Assembly (NCBI RefSeq): GCF_008370685.1
Contig: NZ_VTZU01000025.1
Location: 22,412 to 86,411, forward strand
Reading direction: 5' to 3'
Source of the DNA: Aquimarina sp. RZ0
GTDB taxonomy: Bacteria > Bacteroidota > Bacteroidia > Flavobacteriales > Flavobacteriaceae
DNA length: 64,000 nucleotides
Under the pieces are notes generated by a model. The model saw only the letters and a program-made list of their open reading frames with translations, did not search any database and was not told the DNA's origin. Shown here in pieces: positions 21,501-29,800 of the stretch (position 1 is the stretch's first letter; each line of letters begins with the position of its first letter). Made by a program: the position numbers and the translations under genes.

Positions 21501-22496
21501 ATTACGACGGATACCTCAGAGGTGGTAACGATTACAGCTACAGAAATAGGCACGCCTACAGTTACAGTTGAGGCTGATTTTACATCAGATATTTCAACCG
21601 GAATCGCTCCATTGCTAATTAGTTTTGATGCTGCTGCTTCTACAAGTTCTGATGGCAGTGCTTTATCGTATTCGTGGGATTTTGGAGATAGCAGTACCGC
21701 TACAGGTATCACCAATACACATGAATATACAACTTCTGGTGATTTTACGGTTACTTTAACCGTATCTACAGCTACAGGTATTACAGATACTGCTGCAAAA
21801 ATTGTAACCATCCTGGAACAACCAGGGACTCCAGGTAATTGTAACTTTGGAACACCACTGAGTACGTCATTGCCAACAATACCAAATACAACCTTTACAG
21901 AAATACACGTACTTGGTACTGGAGGGCCAGATTTGAGTAATGTAACCGGTTTTACTATAAATTGGGATGTGTCTAGTAATGGTTTATGGCAATTATCAAT
22001 GAACACCAATAATGGTATTCCTAATTGGTGGACTGATCTGACAACTCATATAGAAAGTCAGAATTTTAATGCAGCTGAACCTGATATTACATTTTTAGAT
22101 ACCGGGTTCCCTAACTTGGATGGAGCATATAATGCTGCGCTGGATGGAGATAATTTTGTGTTAGTTTCTAAGAATGGTGGTTTCACTATTTATTTTAGTA
22201 ACGATGGTAGTACACCAGCTTGTAGAGACACTTCTAGAGATCCATATCAAAATGATGTGAATATGATAAAAGCATTTCCTAATCCTGTTGTAGATTATGT
22301 AACCTTAGCTAGTGACCAGGATTTTAAAGGTGCATTTGTACGACTTATAGATATTACAGGAAAAGTACTGCACATCAAACAGGTTCAAAAAAACAGGAAA
22401 GAAATAGTACTCGATATGAATGCGATGCAATCTGGAGTCTATTTTATACAAATCCAGAAAAACAAGAAAACGATAACTATGCAGATTACAAAATAA
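15537..22496 (+). CDS. Cellulose-binding two-CXXCH cytochrome/double beta-propeller protein
   Basis: 2319 residues, exported by an N-terminal signal segment at about 19-42 after a basic stretch. Order: LVIVD-like propeller about 45-365; Big_5-like Ig about 366-465; PKD about 473-565; YVTN-type propeller about 570-920; cytochrome region about 925-1178 with two heme sites, C949-H953 and C1081-H1085 (both CASCH), plus a MauG/CcpA-like VPTLKDVWATAPYLHNGA; Ig-like about 1190-1275; Rossmann-like segment about 1281-1475; two Ig-like domains to about 1675; CBM3 about 1677-1821; three PKD 1831-2101; X module 2102-2228; T9SS sorting domain 2243-2319. No glycosidase domain is seen. Known YVTN-cytochrome proteins are redox proteins; a role in electron transfer or oxidation at cellulose is inferred from the CBM3 and the position between cellulases. 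It could instead be a peroxidase or a structural adhesin. Confidence 0.85.
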   Translation: MKPTNSKKKGWRAHTRKIKLSLFYAIAISISFGLVVKSVVDAYDGTAGPEMTTQTWPAGTFLANFPEGDRINTYHRNYLMINGQAGTGVWDVSNPTAPKRIQFSDAANNGHRWWKLGDLFYREYSVPEVEGTGYKYLDLSNMLDRKPVTSSDILFTVEDGQSNFDNLETFPHTIDGSRVFDMRTGVQVDDIPTSVSLPDVVVRIGNYVFYAPQTGDINVFDFGDPENIKFLGSFGGDIPHEQYSTGFQLWRNHLVFMSGNEGPDALVGFDISDPTDVKLGFSLHSDQATLGRYMIFQDEYGFTGRFDRGVKFNFETMEIEQEFFPPSSDETLQFIDNQWMPIGHILVASGDDKTSIFAHQDGLDTKPPTVGHHFPVAGAINQPITSTIGFVINETLDDLTLNDKTIQVSPLGGSPIEGDVTSTSYQVINYAPKEKLLPNTTYEVKFVEGGIEDAVGNGMEEYIFYFTTGGDSSNQSPEITGIDLSTPSPVTIGSEIDFTANASDPDGNTLSYRWDFGDGSPKTAWIGSTTSHTYTESGNYQVQVQVSDNNGGFIVGSESIVVVSSVPSDLPTQSSPITIDAENRIVWSVNPDNNTVTLVNADTFSVIKEVAVGQDPVNIALDAAGNAWITCRDSDEIYVLKSDGTLQTKIALDSGSSPYGIVFTPDGSRGFVSAFGSGKIIEVSPTTNSIKTSLDIGETPRALAITGDGNKLLVTKFISPDEAGQVWEINLTTFTVNETIALPIDDFTQDNGNEGRGLPNYVSGITIHPDNTAAWSVAKKDNILRGISRDGKPLTFDNSVRTAISPINLTTGKEDITKRLDIDNHGQPSSALYTPTGNYLFVTMQGNNRIVVIDPKRGLELLKKDVGNAPQGLAIDPTTDRVFVKNFMDRSITIFDGEDLIKTGSNTLEKLATVVTVSNEELSPVVLKGKQIFYDASDLKMGTDGYVSCASCHMDGTQDGRTWDFTDRGEGLRNTISLVGRAGTAHGRVHWSANFDEIQDFENDMRSHFKGQGFMSDADFNEGTTALTLGDAKKGKSTDLDALTAYIESLDSFDASPYRQNNGNLTADGVAGKSVFEDLKCASCHSGEAFTDSNTGKLHDVGTISTTSGKRLNGQLLGLDVPTLKDVWATAPYLHNGAAKTLEEVLTVYNTNDAHGATSTLSATQIKQLEAYLKQIDGSEIASESQQILKIASPEDGTAISKADPVKLSVETNIDGVTKIQYFVDNTLVDEVTTAPFESAWTPIIWKTYVISAKVFYNNGKTASITPESTIKYKNTIKVLFVVGDKNNLTTEDQRIKSRLEQQLGFEITLFSDEEATSPQSANPFDMALISATVDPRELGNDLEAAKVPLMTWNPFMYGKLRMTAGELNTDFGFTKEGFSAITISNPDHPMAAGAGTQTALYSITQGLPFGKPTDEAIVIAKAGEVPILFGYEASIEIPSRRVAFPLRDQFMHLLTDEGLNMFDAAVLWTLHGGDADTPIGPLPDVFFKSPLDGELVNTPLKVDFITEGWELPSQQYKLRFKIDGQDRGLIAAEGEFTDGTALSEGPHELTLQMERSDNSLTDLGETITINVTNDPIPQDPTVVIQSPTDGGLIGPDFEIEFSTIKWDIELGGRHVKYFIDGDEKGAVFEIAPIAITGLDEGQHTIQLSLAEANGEISGDPTEITITVDDAFSNLPDTDFSLAYKDDSSGVSTSELKPVFEIFSESSENHLYSDFKIRYWYTPENTAPMVFNVDYSAVTGTTGEFGIDESENYLEIGFSASSGNLPANGSSGIIQTRLHYSGFQTHNQANDFSYNGSIRSLKKHVLVTLYYKGELVWGLEPTVNDDTSNGKPTASITTNQTNGIAPLTIDFDATGSSDPDGDTLRYSWDFGNGDTASGVTTSYVFQSPGDYEVVVTVDDGNGKTDSESITISVENPNPVLVADFSATPISGAIPLVVNFDSSSSDFPAGTSITYLWDFADGTTSNEINPSHTYTQSGSYGVTLTISDGITTDTSEVVTITATEIGTPTVTVEADFTSDISTGIAPLLISFDAAASTSSDGSALSYSWDFGDSSTATGITNTHEYTTSGDFTVTLTVSTATGITDTAAKIVTILEQPGTPGNCNFGTPLSTSLPTIPNTTFTEIHVLGTGGPDLSNVTGFTINWDVSSNGLWQLSMNTNNGIPNWWTDLTTHIESQNFNAAEPDITFLDTGFPNLDGAYNAALDGDNFVLVSKNGGFTIYFSNDGSTPACRDTSRDPYQNDVNMIKAFPNPVVDYVTLASDQDFKGAFVRLIDITGKVLHIKQVQKNRKEIVLDMNAMQSGVYFIQIQKNKKTITMQITK

Positions 22497-22545
22497 TAGA
22501 TTTTATTTAAGTGTCTAGTTCTGACCAGACACTAATAACCAATAG

Positions 22546-22587
22546 AACCTCTTCTCATAGTTTTATGCTAAGAGAAGAGGTTTTTTA
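22546..22587 (+). terminator. Terminator after cytochrome/propeller gene
   Basis: Stem AACCTCTTCTC / GAGAAGAGGTT followed by a T-run. A smaller hairpin (GTGTCT / AGACAC) lies just before it at 22511-22532. Confidence 0.85.
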
Positions 22588-22625
22588 TATTTTGAAAACT
22601 AACTAAACTTAATACAATAGAAATT

Positions 22626-25600
22626 ATGAAAACTACTCTTAAACAGGTATTCATTCTATGTTACCTTCTATTAAATGCCAACTATTATAGCAATGCCCAG
22701 ACAATTCCGTCGCAACAAGGTTTTGTATATGCCGAAGGAGAAAAATTTATGCTGGATGGAAATCCCTATTACTTTTCAGGTACAAATGTGTATGACTTTT
22801 TTACATATGGATCTTCCAGTGGAGATATAGAAACCCAATTTATGGATAAAGATCGTATTGATGCCCATATGAGGAGATTATATGTCAATGGTATCAGAGT
22901 AGTGCGATTATGGGGATTTAGTCATGAAGATTGGCATGGTTTTGAACCCGAAAAAGGGGTGTACAGCGAAGCGCAATTTTCTCTTTTTGATTATATTATA
23001 AAATCTGCAGAAGCCAATGGGATCAAATTAATAGTGGCTTTAGAAAACTATTGGAATGATTATGGAGGAATCAAAGACCGGCTTAAGTGGGAAGGGATAG
23101 ATGTAAGTGGTGGCGGATCACATGACCAGGGACAGTTCTTTACACACCCTGCTGCAATACAAGGATATAAGGATTATGTAGCATATTTTATTACACGTGT
23201 CAATCATTATGATGGTATAGAATATCGAAACGATCCCACGATACTGGCCTGGGAGCTTATGAATGAGCCCAGATATCAGGGATTTGGAGATGATCTTTCT
23301 TCAGATGTATTGAGAGCCTGGGTAGATGATATGGGAGAATTTATAAAAGATATAGATGCTAATCACCTTTTAGGAACAGGTTTAGAAGCACACGGATTAA
23401 AATATGGTTTTGGTGGAGATGAAGGAAATGATTTCATAAAAATTCATGAATCACCCTATATAGATTTTACATCAGCACATCCGTATATAAGAGAAAGTTG
23501 GGCAGATTTCACCTTAGAAGAAACGATGGCGCTCATATGCCAATGGGCAGATGAATCACATAATATTATTAAAAAACCACTATATGTAGGAGAGTTTAAT
23601 GTAGAAATACAAGAACGATTTGAGTGGTGGGAAGAAATTTATAATTTTATTGAAGAAAAGAAAATAGGAGCAAGTGCTTTCTGGTGGTTTCCGGATGATA
23701 AAACGCCAAGAGATAAATTTGGAGTTTTTGAAGGCGATGTAGAAGTAGCCATCTACAAAGAACACGCATTGAAGATGGAAGAAATGTCTGGAGGAGAGCA
23801 TATTTATCTCTCTTTACTATCTCCTAAATCAGGAGATAAATTTGTTTCTGGTAGTGATGTGCATATAGAAGCTAATTTGATTAATGAAAATAATACCGTT
23901 GCAAAAGTAGAATTTTTTAGTAATGGTGTATTAGTAGGGGAAGATGCGATCGCTCCTTACGAATTTGATTTGCAAGATCTTTCTGATGGGGTATATGAAA
24001 TTACATCTGTAGCAACTAGTATAACTGGAGTCACAAAAGAATCTTCTGTCAGAAAAATCCAGATAGGAGGAGAAGGCGTGGTAGTATTAGAGTATAAAGA
24101 TGCTTCTACAGCTGCTGTTAGTAATGTGATAAAACCGCATTTTAGATTATTCAACAATTCATCAGAAGATATATCTTATGCCGATCTGAGTGTACGATAC
24201 TGGTATGAAACAGAAGATGATTTAGCACAAAATTTTTCTGTAGATTATGCTGTGATTGGTAATAATAACGTAATCGGAAATATTATCAATACCGAAGGGA
24301 ATAAATATTATATGGAACTCACTTTCGATCCCGCTTCAGGAATGCTGGGCAGAAATGCCGGATCGGGCAGAATAGAAGCCAAAATAGCGAATAGTAATTA
24401 TGCTGATGTAGACCAGACCAATGATTATTCATACGATGGAACTAAAAAAGAATTTATAGCCTGGGAAAAAGTTACCTTATACCTCAATGGGAAACTGATT
24501 AGTGGTATAGAACCTGGAACTTCTAATGATATTCCTGATGCTGTGATAACGGCATCTGCAATATCAGGCAATGGTCCGTTATCAGTTACATTTGATGCAT
24601 CTGGATCAATAGATCCTAATCGAGATACATTGTCATATGTATGGGATTTTGGTAACGGAGATAAGGCAGATGGCGTAGTTACGGTGTATGAATTCATAGA
24701 ATTTGGAGAACATATTGTTACGTTGACAGTGAATGATGGTAATGGAAATACTGATAGTACAACCATTATAATAACTGTTACAGATCCTAATCAGCCTCCT
24801 GTAGCATCTTATGTTTCGAATATGACATCAGGAATCGCTCCGGTAATACTGACTTTTGATGCTGCCGGATCTTCGGATCCAAACAACGATGCATTAACCT
24901 ATTCCTGGGATTTCGGAAATGGAAATACTGCCACTGGAATTACTGCATCTCAGGAATTTACAGAAGCAGGTGATTTTGAAATAACATTGACTGTAAGTGA
25001 TGGGAGACTAGAAGATACAGCTACAGGAACAATCAGGATAACTAATGGAGATTTACTAGCAAGTTTTACAACAGATAAAATAGAAGGGTTAGCCCCATTA
25101 GAAGTGAATTTTGACGCTTCGGGATCTGTTGACCCTTCAGGGAATGCGCTTACATACTCCTGGGATTTTGGGGATGGAGATATAGAGGCTGGAGTCACTA
25201 CTTCTCATGTTTTTAATGATATCGGTACATATAATGTTGTATTAACCATAGAGAATGGATTAGGAACAACAGCAACAGAAGCAATCACAATTAGTGTTAT
25301 AGAGGAGGTAGCCGATACTACGCTTGCCCTGGAGTATATAGAAGGCGGACGCGGTGAGAATACTGATAATGTGATTAATCCACATCTTCAGATTGTGAAT
25401 AAAGGTAATCAATCAACAGCGTACCAGGATATCACTATCAGGTACTGGTTTACATCAGAAGATAATGATACTTTAAATTTCTGGTGTGATTGGGCACAGG
25501 TAGGCACAGATTTTATTAATGGCACCTTTGGTCAATCCAGAGGTATGGATTATCTGGAAATATCATTTGATTCAGAGGCAGGAGACCTTGTAGGGAACTC

Positions 25601-26033
25601 TAACTCCGGTCCTATACAAACAAGATTTTCTAAGACCGATTGGAGTCCTTTTGAAGAAGATAATGACTATTCCTATGATAGTACTATAACTAGCTACAGT
25701 GCTCATGATAAGATAACGTTGTACCTAAATGGAAACCTTATCTGGGGTGTCGAACCAACGATAATCCGATCAAACCCAGATATCCAAACAGAGACTGTAG
25801 CGTTTATAGCATATCCCAATCCTATCACCAATAAATTGATCATTGATGGTCTGGGAAATTTTGAAAAAGCAAGAATTAAACTTTTAGATGTTTCTGGAAG
25901 AATGCTAAAACAAGAATCTCTAAAATCAAAAGCTACTCAGGTAGAATTTAATACCTCTGATTTAATAGGAGGCGTATATTTTATCGAAGTGGTAGATGCT
26001 ACTAAAAGACAAATTAGGAGAATTGTCAAATAG
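22626..26033 (+). CDS. GH5 mannanase-like enzyme with two CBM3s and T9SS tail
   Basis: 1135 residues, secreted. Signal peptide 1-25 (ends SNAQ). The GH5 domain at about 26-390 has the look of the beta-mannanase group (GH5_7-like): GTNVYDFF, RVVRLWGFS, WELMNEPR with acid/base E214, and LYVGEFN with nucleophile E323. It is followed by an Ig-like domain about 397-483, CBM3 about 484-632, three PKD about 638-892, a second CBM3 about 898-1045 and a T9SS sorting domain about 1060-1135. A CBM3 on a mannanase anchors it to cellulose so that mannan coating the fibres can be removed. The substrate is inferred from subfamily appearance; an endoglucanase remains possible. It has its own terminator. Confidence 0.9.
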   Translation: MKTTLKQVFILCYLLLNANYYSNAQTIPSQQGFVYAEGEKFMLDGNPYYFSGTNVYDFFTYGSSSGDIETQFMDKDRIDAHMRRLYVNGIRVVRLWGFSHEDWHGFEPEKGVYSEAQFSLFDYIIKSAEANGIKLIVALENYWNDYGGIKDRLKWEGIDVSGGGSHDQGQFFTHPAAIQGYKDYVAYFITRVNHYDGIEYRNDPTILAWELMNEPRYQGFGDDLSSDVLRAWVDDMGEFIKDIDANHLLGTGLEAHGLKYGFGGDEGNDFIKIHESPYIDFTSAHPYIRESWADFTLEETMALICQWADESHNIIKKPLYVGEFNVEIQERFEWWEEIYNFIEEKKIGASAFWWFPDDKTPRDKFGVFEGDVEVAIYKEHALKMEEMSGGEHIYLSLLSPKSGDKFVSGSDVHIEANLINENNTVAKVEFFSNGVLVGEDAIAPYEFDLQDLSDGVYEITSVATSITGVTKESSVRKIQIGGEGVVVLEYKDASTAAVSNVIKPHFRLFNNSSEDISYADLSVRYWYETEDDLAQNFSVDYAVIGNNNVIGNIINTEGNKYYMELTFDPASGMLGRNAGSGRIEAKIANSNYADVDQTNDYSYDGTKKEFIAWEKVTLYLNGKLISGIEPGTSNDIPDAVITASAISGNGPLSVTFDASGSIDPNRDTLSYVWDFGNGDKADGVVTVYEFIEFGEHIVTLTVNDGNGNTDSTTIIITVTDPNQPPVASYVSNMTSGIAPVILTFDAAGSSDPNNDALTYSWDFGNGNTATGITASQEFTEAGDFEITLTVSDGRLEDTATGTIRITNGDLLASFTTDKIEGLAPLEVNFDASGSVDPSGNALTYSWDFGDGDIEAGVTTSHVFNDIGTYNVVLTIENGLGTTATEAITISVIEEVADTTLALEYIEGGRGENTDNVINPHLQIVNKGNQSTAYQDITIRYWFTSEDNDTLNFWCDWAQVGTDFINGTFGQSRGMDYLEISFDSEAGDLVGNSNSGPIQTRFSKTDWSPFEEDNDYSYDSTITSYSAHDKITLYLNGNLIWGVEPTIIRSNPDIQTETVAFIAYPNPITNKLIIDGLGNFEKARIKLLDVSGRMLKQESLKSKATQVEFNTSDLIGGVYFIEVVDATKRQIRRIVK

Positions 26034-26065
26034 AATTTATCCATAAAAGGATCGCTTCAATAATT

Positions 26066-26103
26066 AAAAACCCGTACTCAATCTGATTGAGTACGGGTTT
26101 TTA
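26066..26103 (+). terminator. Terminator after GH5-CBM3 gene
   Basis: Strong hairpin of ACCCGTACTCAAT and its complement, flanked by A-run and T-run, 32 bases after the stop codon. Confidence 0.92.
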
Positions 26104-26108
26104 TTTTA

Positions 26109-26264
26109 GAGTATGTTTAAAAAGAATATAAATTGAAAATCAATAGTTTGAGGTTCTGAGGACACTTCAAATGATGAGTATATCGAGATATTTACATTAA
26201 TTTGAAGTAAGCTCACGGTTCTTAAAATATTTGTTTTCAAGAAGTAAGGTTTTTAAACAAGCTC
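26109..26264 (+). repeat. 156-bp TIR element, family 2, copy A (MITE-like)
   Basis: Begins GAGTATGTTTAAAAA and ends with its imperfect complement TTTTAAACAAGCTC. Flanked by TTA at 26106-26108 and TTA at 26265-26267, a 3-bp target duplication. It shares ends and size with the copy at 44435-44589. There is no coding capacity. It sits immediately after the terminator of the GH5-CBM3 gene. Confidence 0.8.
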
Positions 26265-26841
26265 TTATCTCTAAAACTAGTCAAATTAAAAAGCTTAGAA
26301 AGTCGGCTGTTAACTAGTATTTGGTCAGAAATACAGCAAAAGCAAAATTTTATCAAAAATCTTTCGAATCATGAAAATTGTCTATTCCCGGTCAGGCAAA
26401 TACTCCCAAAAGTAAAGTAATAAAGCTTCTTGATACAGACGTTGTTGATTCATTTATTTTTTTGAATATATGTAAATAAATAGTTTAAGAAGTTGTTATT
26501 GAGAGGAATACAGTGAATGATAGCTATAAAAATCTATAGGTGTAATCAACATGAATTGGACACATTTTTAAATAAAAATTCTTTTCAATCGAATTCTCGT
26601 TGTTTTAAAACGAATGCTATTTATTAGTATCCATATTCTAGTTTTATTAAAAACTGTGATGAGTGATGAGGTACTTTAGTTGCCAATTGACTTTGCTATA
26701 CATAAAGAAAATGACTTGAATGATTTGATATTCAGTATCAAACGATTGTATTTGAGTAGCTTTTTTGTAAATATTTATTTTATAGCATAATGACAGGATT
26801 TATATTTTATTAAACCAAATCAAAACTCGAAACACAATCTC
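26265..26841 (+). other. Intergenic region before DUF5060 gene
   Basis: About 580 AT-rich bases with no gene or repeat that I can support. It presumably contains the promoter and leader of the gene at 26842. Confidence 0.5.
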
Positions 26842-29800
26842 ATGAAACTAACTAAACTTAATGTTTTAATAGGGTTCTTATTTGTTGGATTCCTGGTGCA
26901 AGGACAGATGGCAGAAGGAGAACTAAAAAGATGGCACAAGGTTTCATTAACATTTAATGGACCGAATACTTCAGAAACAGAAAACCCCAATCCGTTTACA
27001 GATTTTCGCCTTGATGTAACATTTACGCATCAGGGAAGTAATGCTAGATATACAGTTCCTGGGTATTATGCTGCCTGTGGGAATGCAGAAAACAATAGCT
27101 GTACATCAGGAAATAAATGGAGAGTTCATTTTACTCCCGATAGAACAGGAACTTGGAACTGGTCTGTATCCTTTAAAAAAGGTTCTAATGTGGCTATGAA
27201 CGGAGGCGGCTCCGGAGGTGGTTTTATGGATGGAGATACGGGTAACTTTTCAATTGCAGAATCTGATAAGTCTGGTAAAGATTTTAGAAATAAAGACTTG
27301 GGTAGGCTTCAGTACGTAGGAGAACATTATTTAAGACATGTGGGAACAAACCCAGGAAGTCCTAATGGATCTTGGTTTATAAAAGCAGGTGCGGATTCGC
27401 CAGAAAATGCTTTTAATTATGTTGATTTTGATGCAACTCCCAGTTACAACAATAATTTAAATAAAATAGGGAATAAAACCTGGCAACCTCATCAAAGAGA
27501 CTATGTAGCAGCAGATGCAAGTGCTTATACTTGGGCGAGTGGTAAAGGAACAGAGATTTTGGGAATGTTTAATTACCTTGCAAAAGAAGGAGCAAACGTA
27601 GTTTCTTTCTTAACCTGGAATACAAGTGGAGACGGGGGAGCAGTATTTCCTCACATATTAAAAGTTTCAGAACAAGAATATGGTAATACTTCGAGAGGTA
27701 GTCAATGGAATAAAGTACATCACGATCGTTTTGATGTTTCTAAACTAGCGCAATGGGAAAAAGTGATGGAATACGCTGATAAGAAAGGTGTTTATCTTCA
27801 TTTTAAAACCATGGAAACTGAGAATGACAATAAAATGGATGGTAATAAATTCGGAAATGAAAGAAAGTTGTATTACCGAGAATTAATTGCGAGATTCAGT
27901 CATCATTTAGCACTAAACTGGAATTTAACAGAAGAAACTACCATACCCGTTGATGTAGCAAAAGCTACTGCAAAATATATAAAAGATATAGACCCTTATG
28001 ATCATAATATTGTAATTCATACATTTCCTGGGAAACAGAATGAAGGCTATAATCCTCTAATCGGAAATAAATCTGTATTGACAGGAGCCTCTGTTCAAAC
28101 AGCAAAAAGTAATGTTCATAGAGATGTTAAGAGATGGGTAGAAAAATCCAGAAACGAAGGAAAGAAATGGGTAGTTGCCAATGATGAGCAAGGAAATGCA
28201 GGAGAAGGAGTAAGAGTTTCTGATAAACAAGTGAGAGAAGAAGTGCTATGGGGTACTTTGATGGCAGGTGGCGCTGGTGTAGAATACTACAGTGGTTATA
28301 CCAATGATGATGGCGATATTAATGGTAATGATCATAGAAAAAGAGGAAAAAAATATAAAGAAGGAGGCTATGCATTAGCATTTTTTAATAACTATCTGCA
28401 AGCGAATATGATAAATATGGTTTCTTCTGATGGAGTTACATCTGATGGTAATGATTATGTATTTGCACAAGCAGGAGAAATTTATGCTGTTTACAGGCCT
28501 AAAGGAGGTTCTACAGGTTTAAATTTACCTTCAGGAAATAATAAGTATGATGTGCAGTGGTATAATCCTCGAAGTGGAGGTAACTTAACATCAAAAAGTA
28601 CATTGGGTAATAATTTAGTAGCCCCAGACAATAATGATTGGGTTGCCTTAATTACTAAGAAAGGTAATGGTGGAGGAAATAATACTGTTGCTGTTACTGG
28701 AGTAAATGTCTCTGATACTAATGTGACATTAAGTATTGGTCAGACAAAAGACTTAGATGCAACAGTAAGTCCTAATAATGCTACAAATAAATCTGTTACC
28801 TGGTCTTCTTCTAATGGTAACGTAGTGACAGTTAATAATTCTGGTGTGGTGAGAGCCGTATCGGCAGGTATAGCAACTATTACAGTGACTACTGTCGATG
28901 GAAGTAAAACCGCAACAAGCGCTATTACAGTTACCGGCGGAGGTGATGGTGGTGGAAATTGTATTCCACAAGAAAAAAATGGAGTAGTCGCAGTCGAAGC
29001 AGAACATTTTGTAAGTCAATCTAAAGATGGAAAAAGAAAATGGTATGTTCTAAATGGTAGTGGATCTACACCAACTCCTGATCCAGACCCGAGTCATCAC
29101 AGTGGAGCCAGTGATGGTGAATATTTGGAGATCTTACCAGATACTCGTGTCACTCACGGAGATCCATTAAACGGTGATAACTTTAGTAATACCCCAGGAA
29201 AACATGCAATAGTAGATTACAAAATAAAATTCTCTAGTGCAGGTAAATACTTTGTTTGGGTAAGAGCATATTCTTCAGGAACAGAGGATAATGGAGTACA
29301 TGTTGGTATTAATGGGACATGGCCAGAATCCGGTCGAAGATTACAATGGTGTTCTGGGAAAAATCAATGGACTTGGGAAAGTAAGCAACGTACAGATGCT
29401 AATCACTGTGGAGAAGCTCAGAAAATATATCTTGATATTCCTAGTGCAGGAGTACATACTATCTCATTTTCTATGAGAGAAGATGGATTCGAAATGGATA
29501 AATTTGTGTTATCCAAAACGTATACCAAGCCAAGTGGAGCAGGTCCTGCAGAAAATCTTACAGATTGTGGAGATGTTTTAGATGGTGGTAAGGTATCTAC
29601 ATCAAATGGATTGACATCCGTTACAACAATAACAGGCGATAATGTTGCAGATGTAATCAACTTTAGAACTACAAGTACAGCATCTAATTCTTATATCTAT
29701 GTAATCACAGACGAATCAGGAAAAATCCTTACCACAGAAAATTCTTTCCATGATTTTGAAGGGGCTACACCAGGTATTTGTAAAGTATATGGATTGTCTT

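Noticed and set aside
15537..22496. LPMO or cellobiose dehydrogenase domain in the cytochrome/propeller protein
   Set aside because: No N-terminal histidine brace and no GMC flavin motif; only heme, propeller and binding domains are visible.
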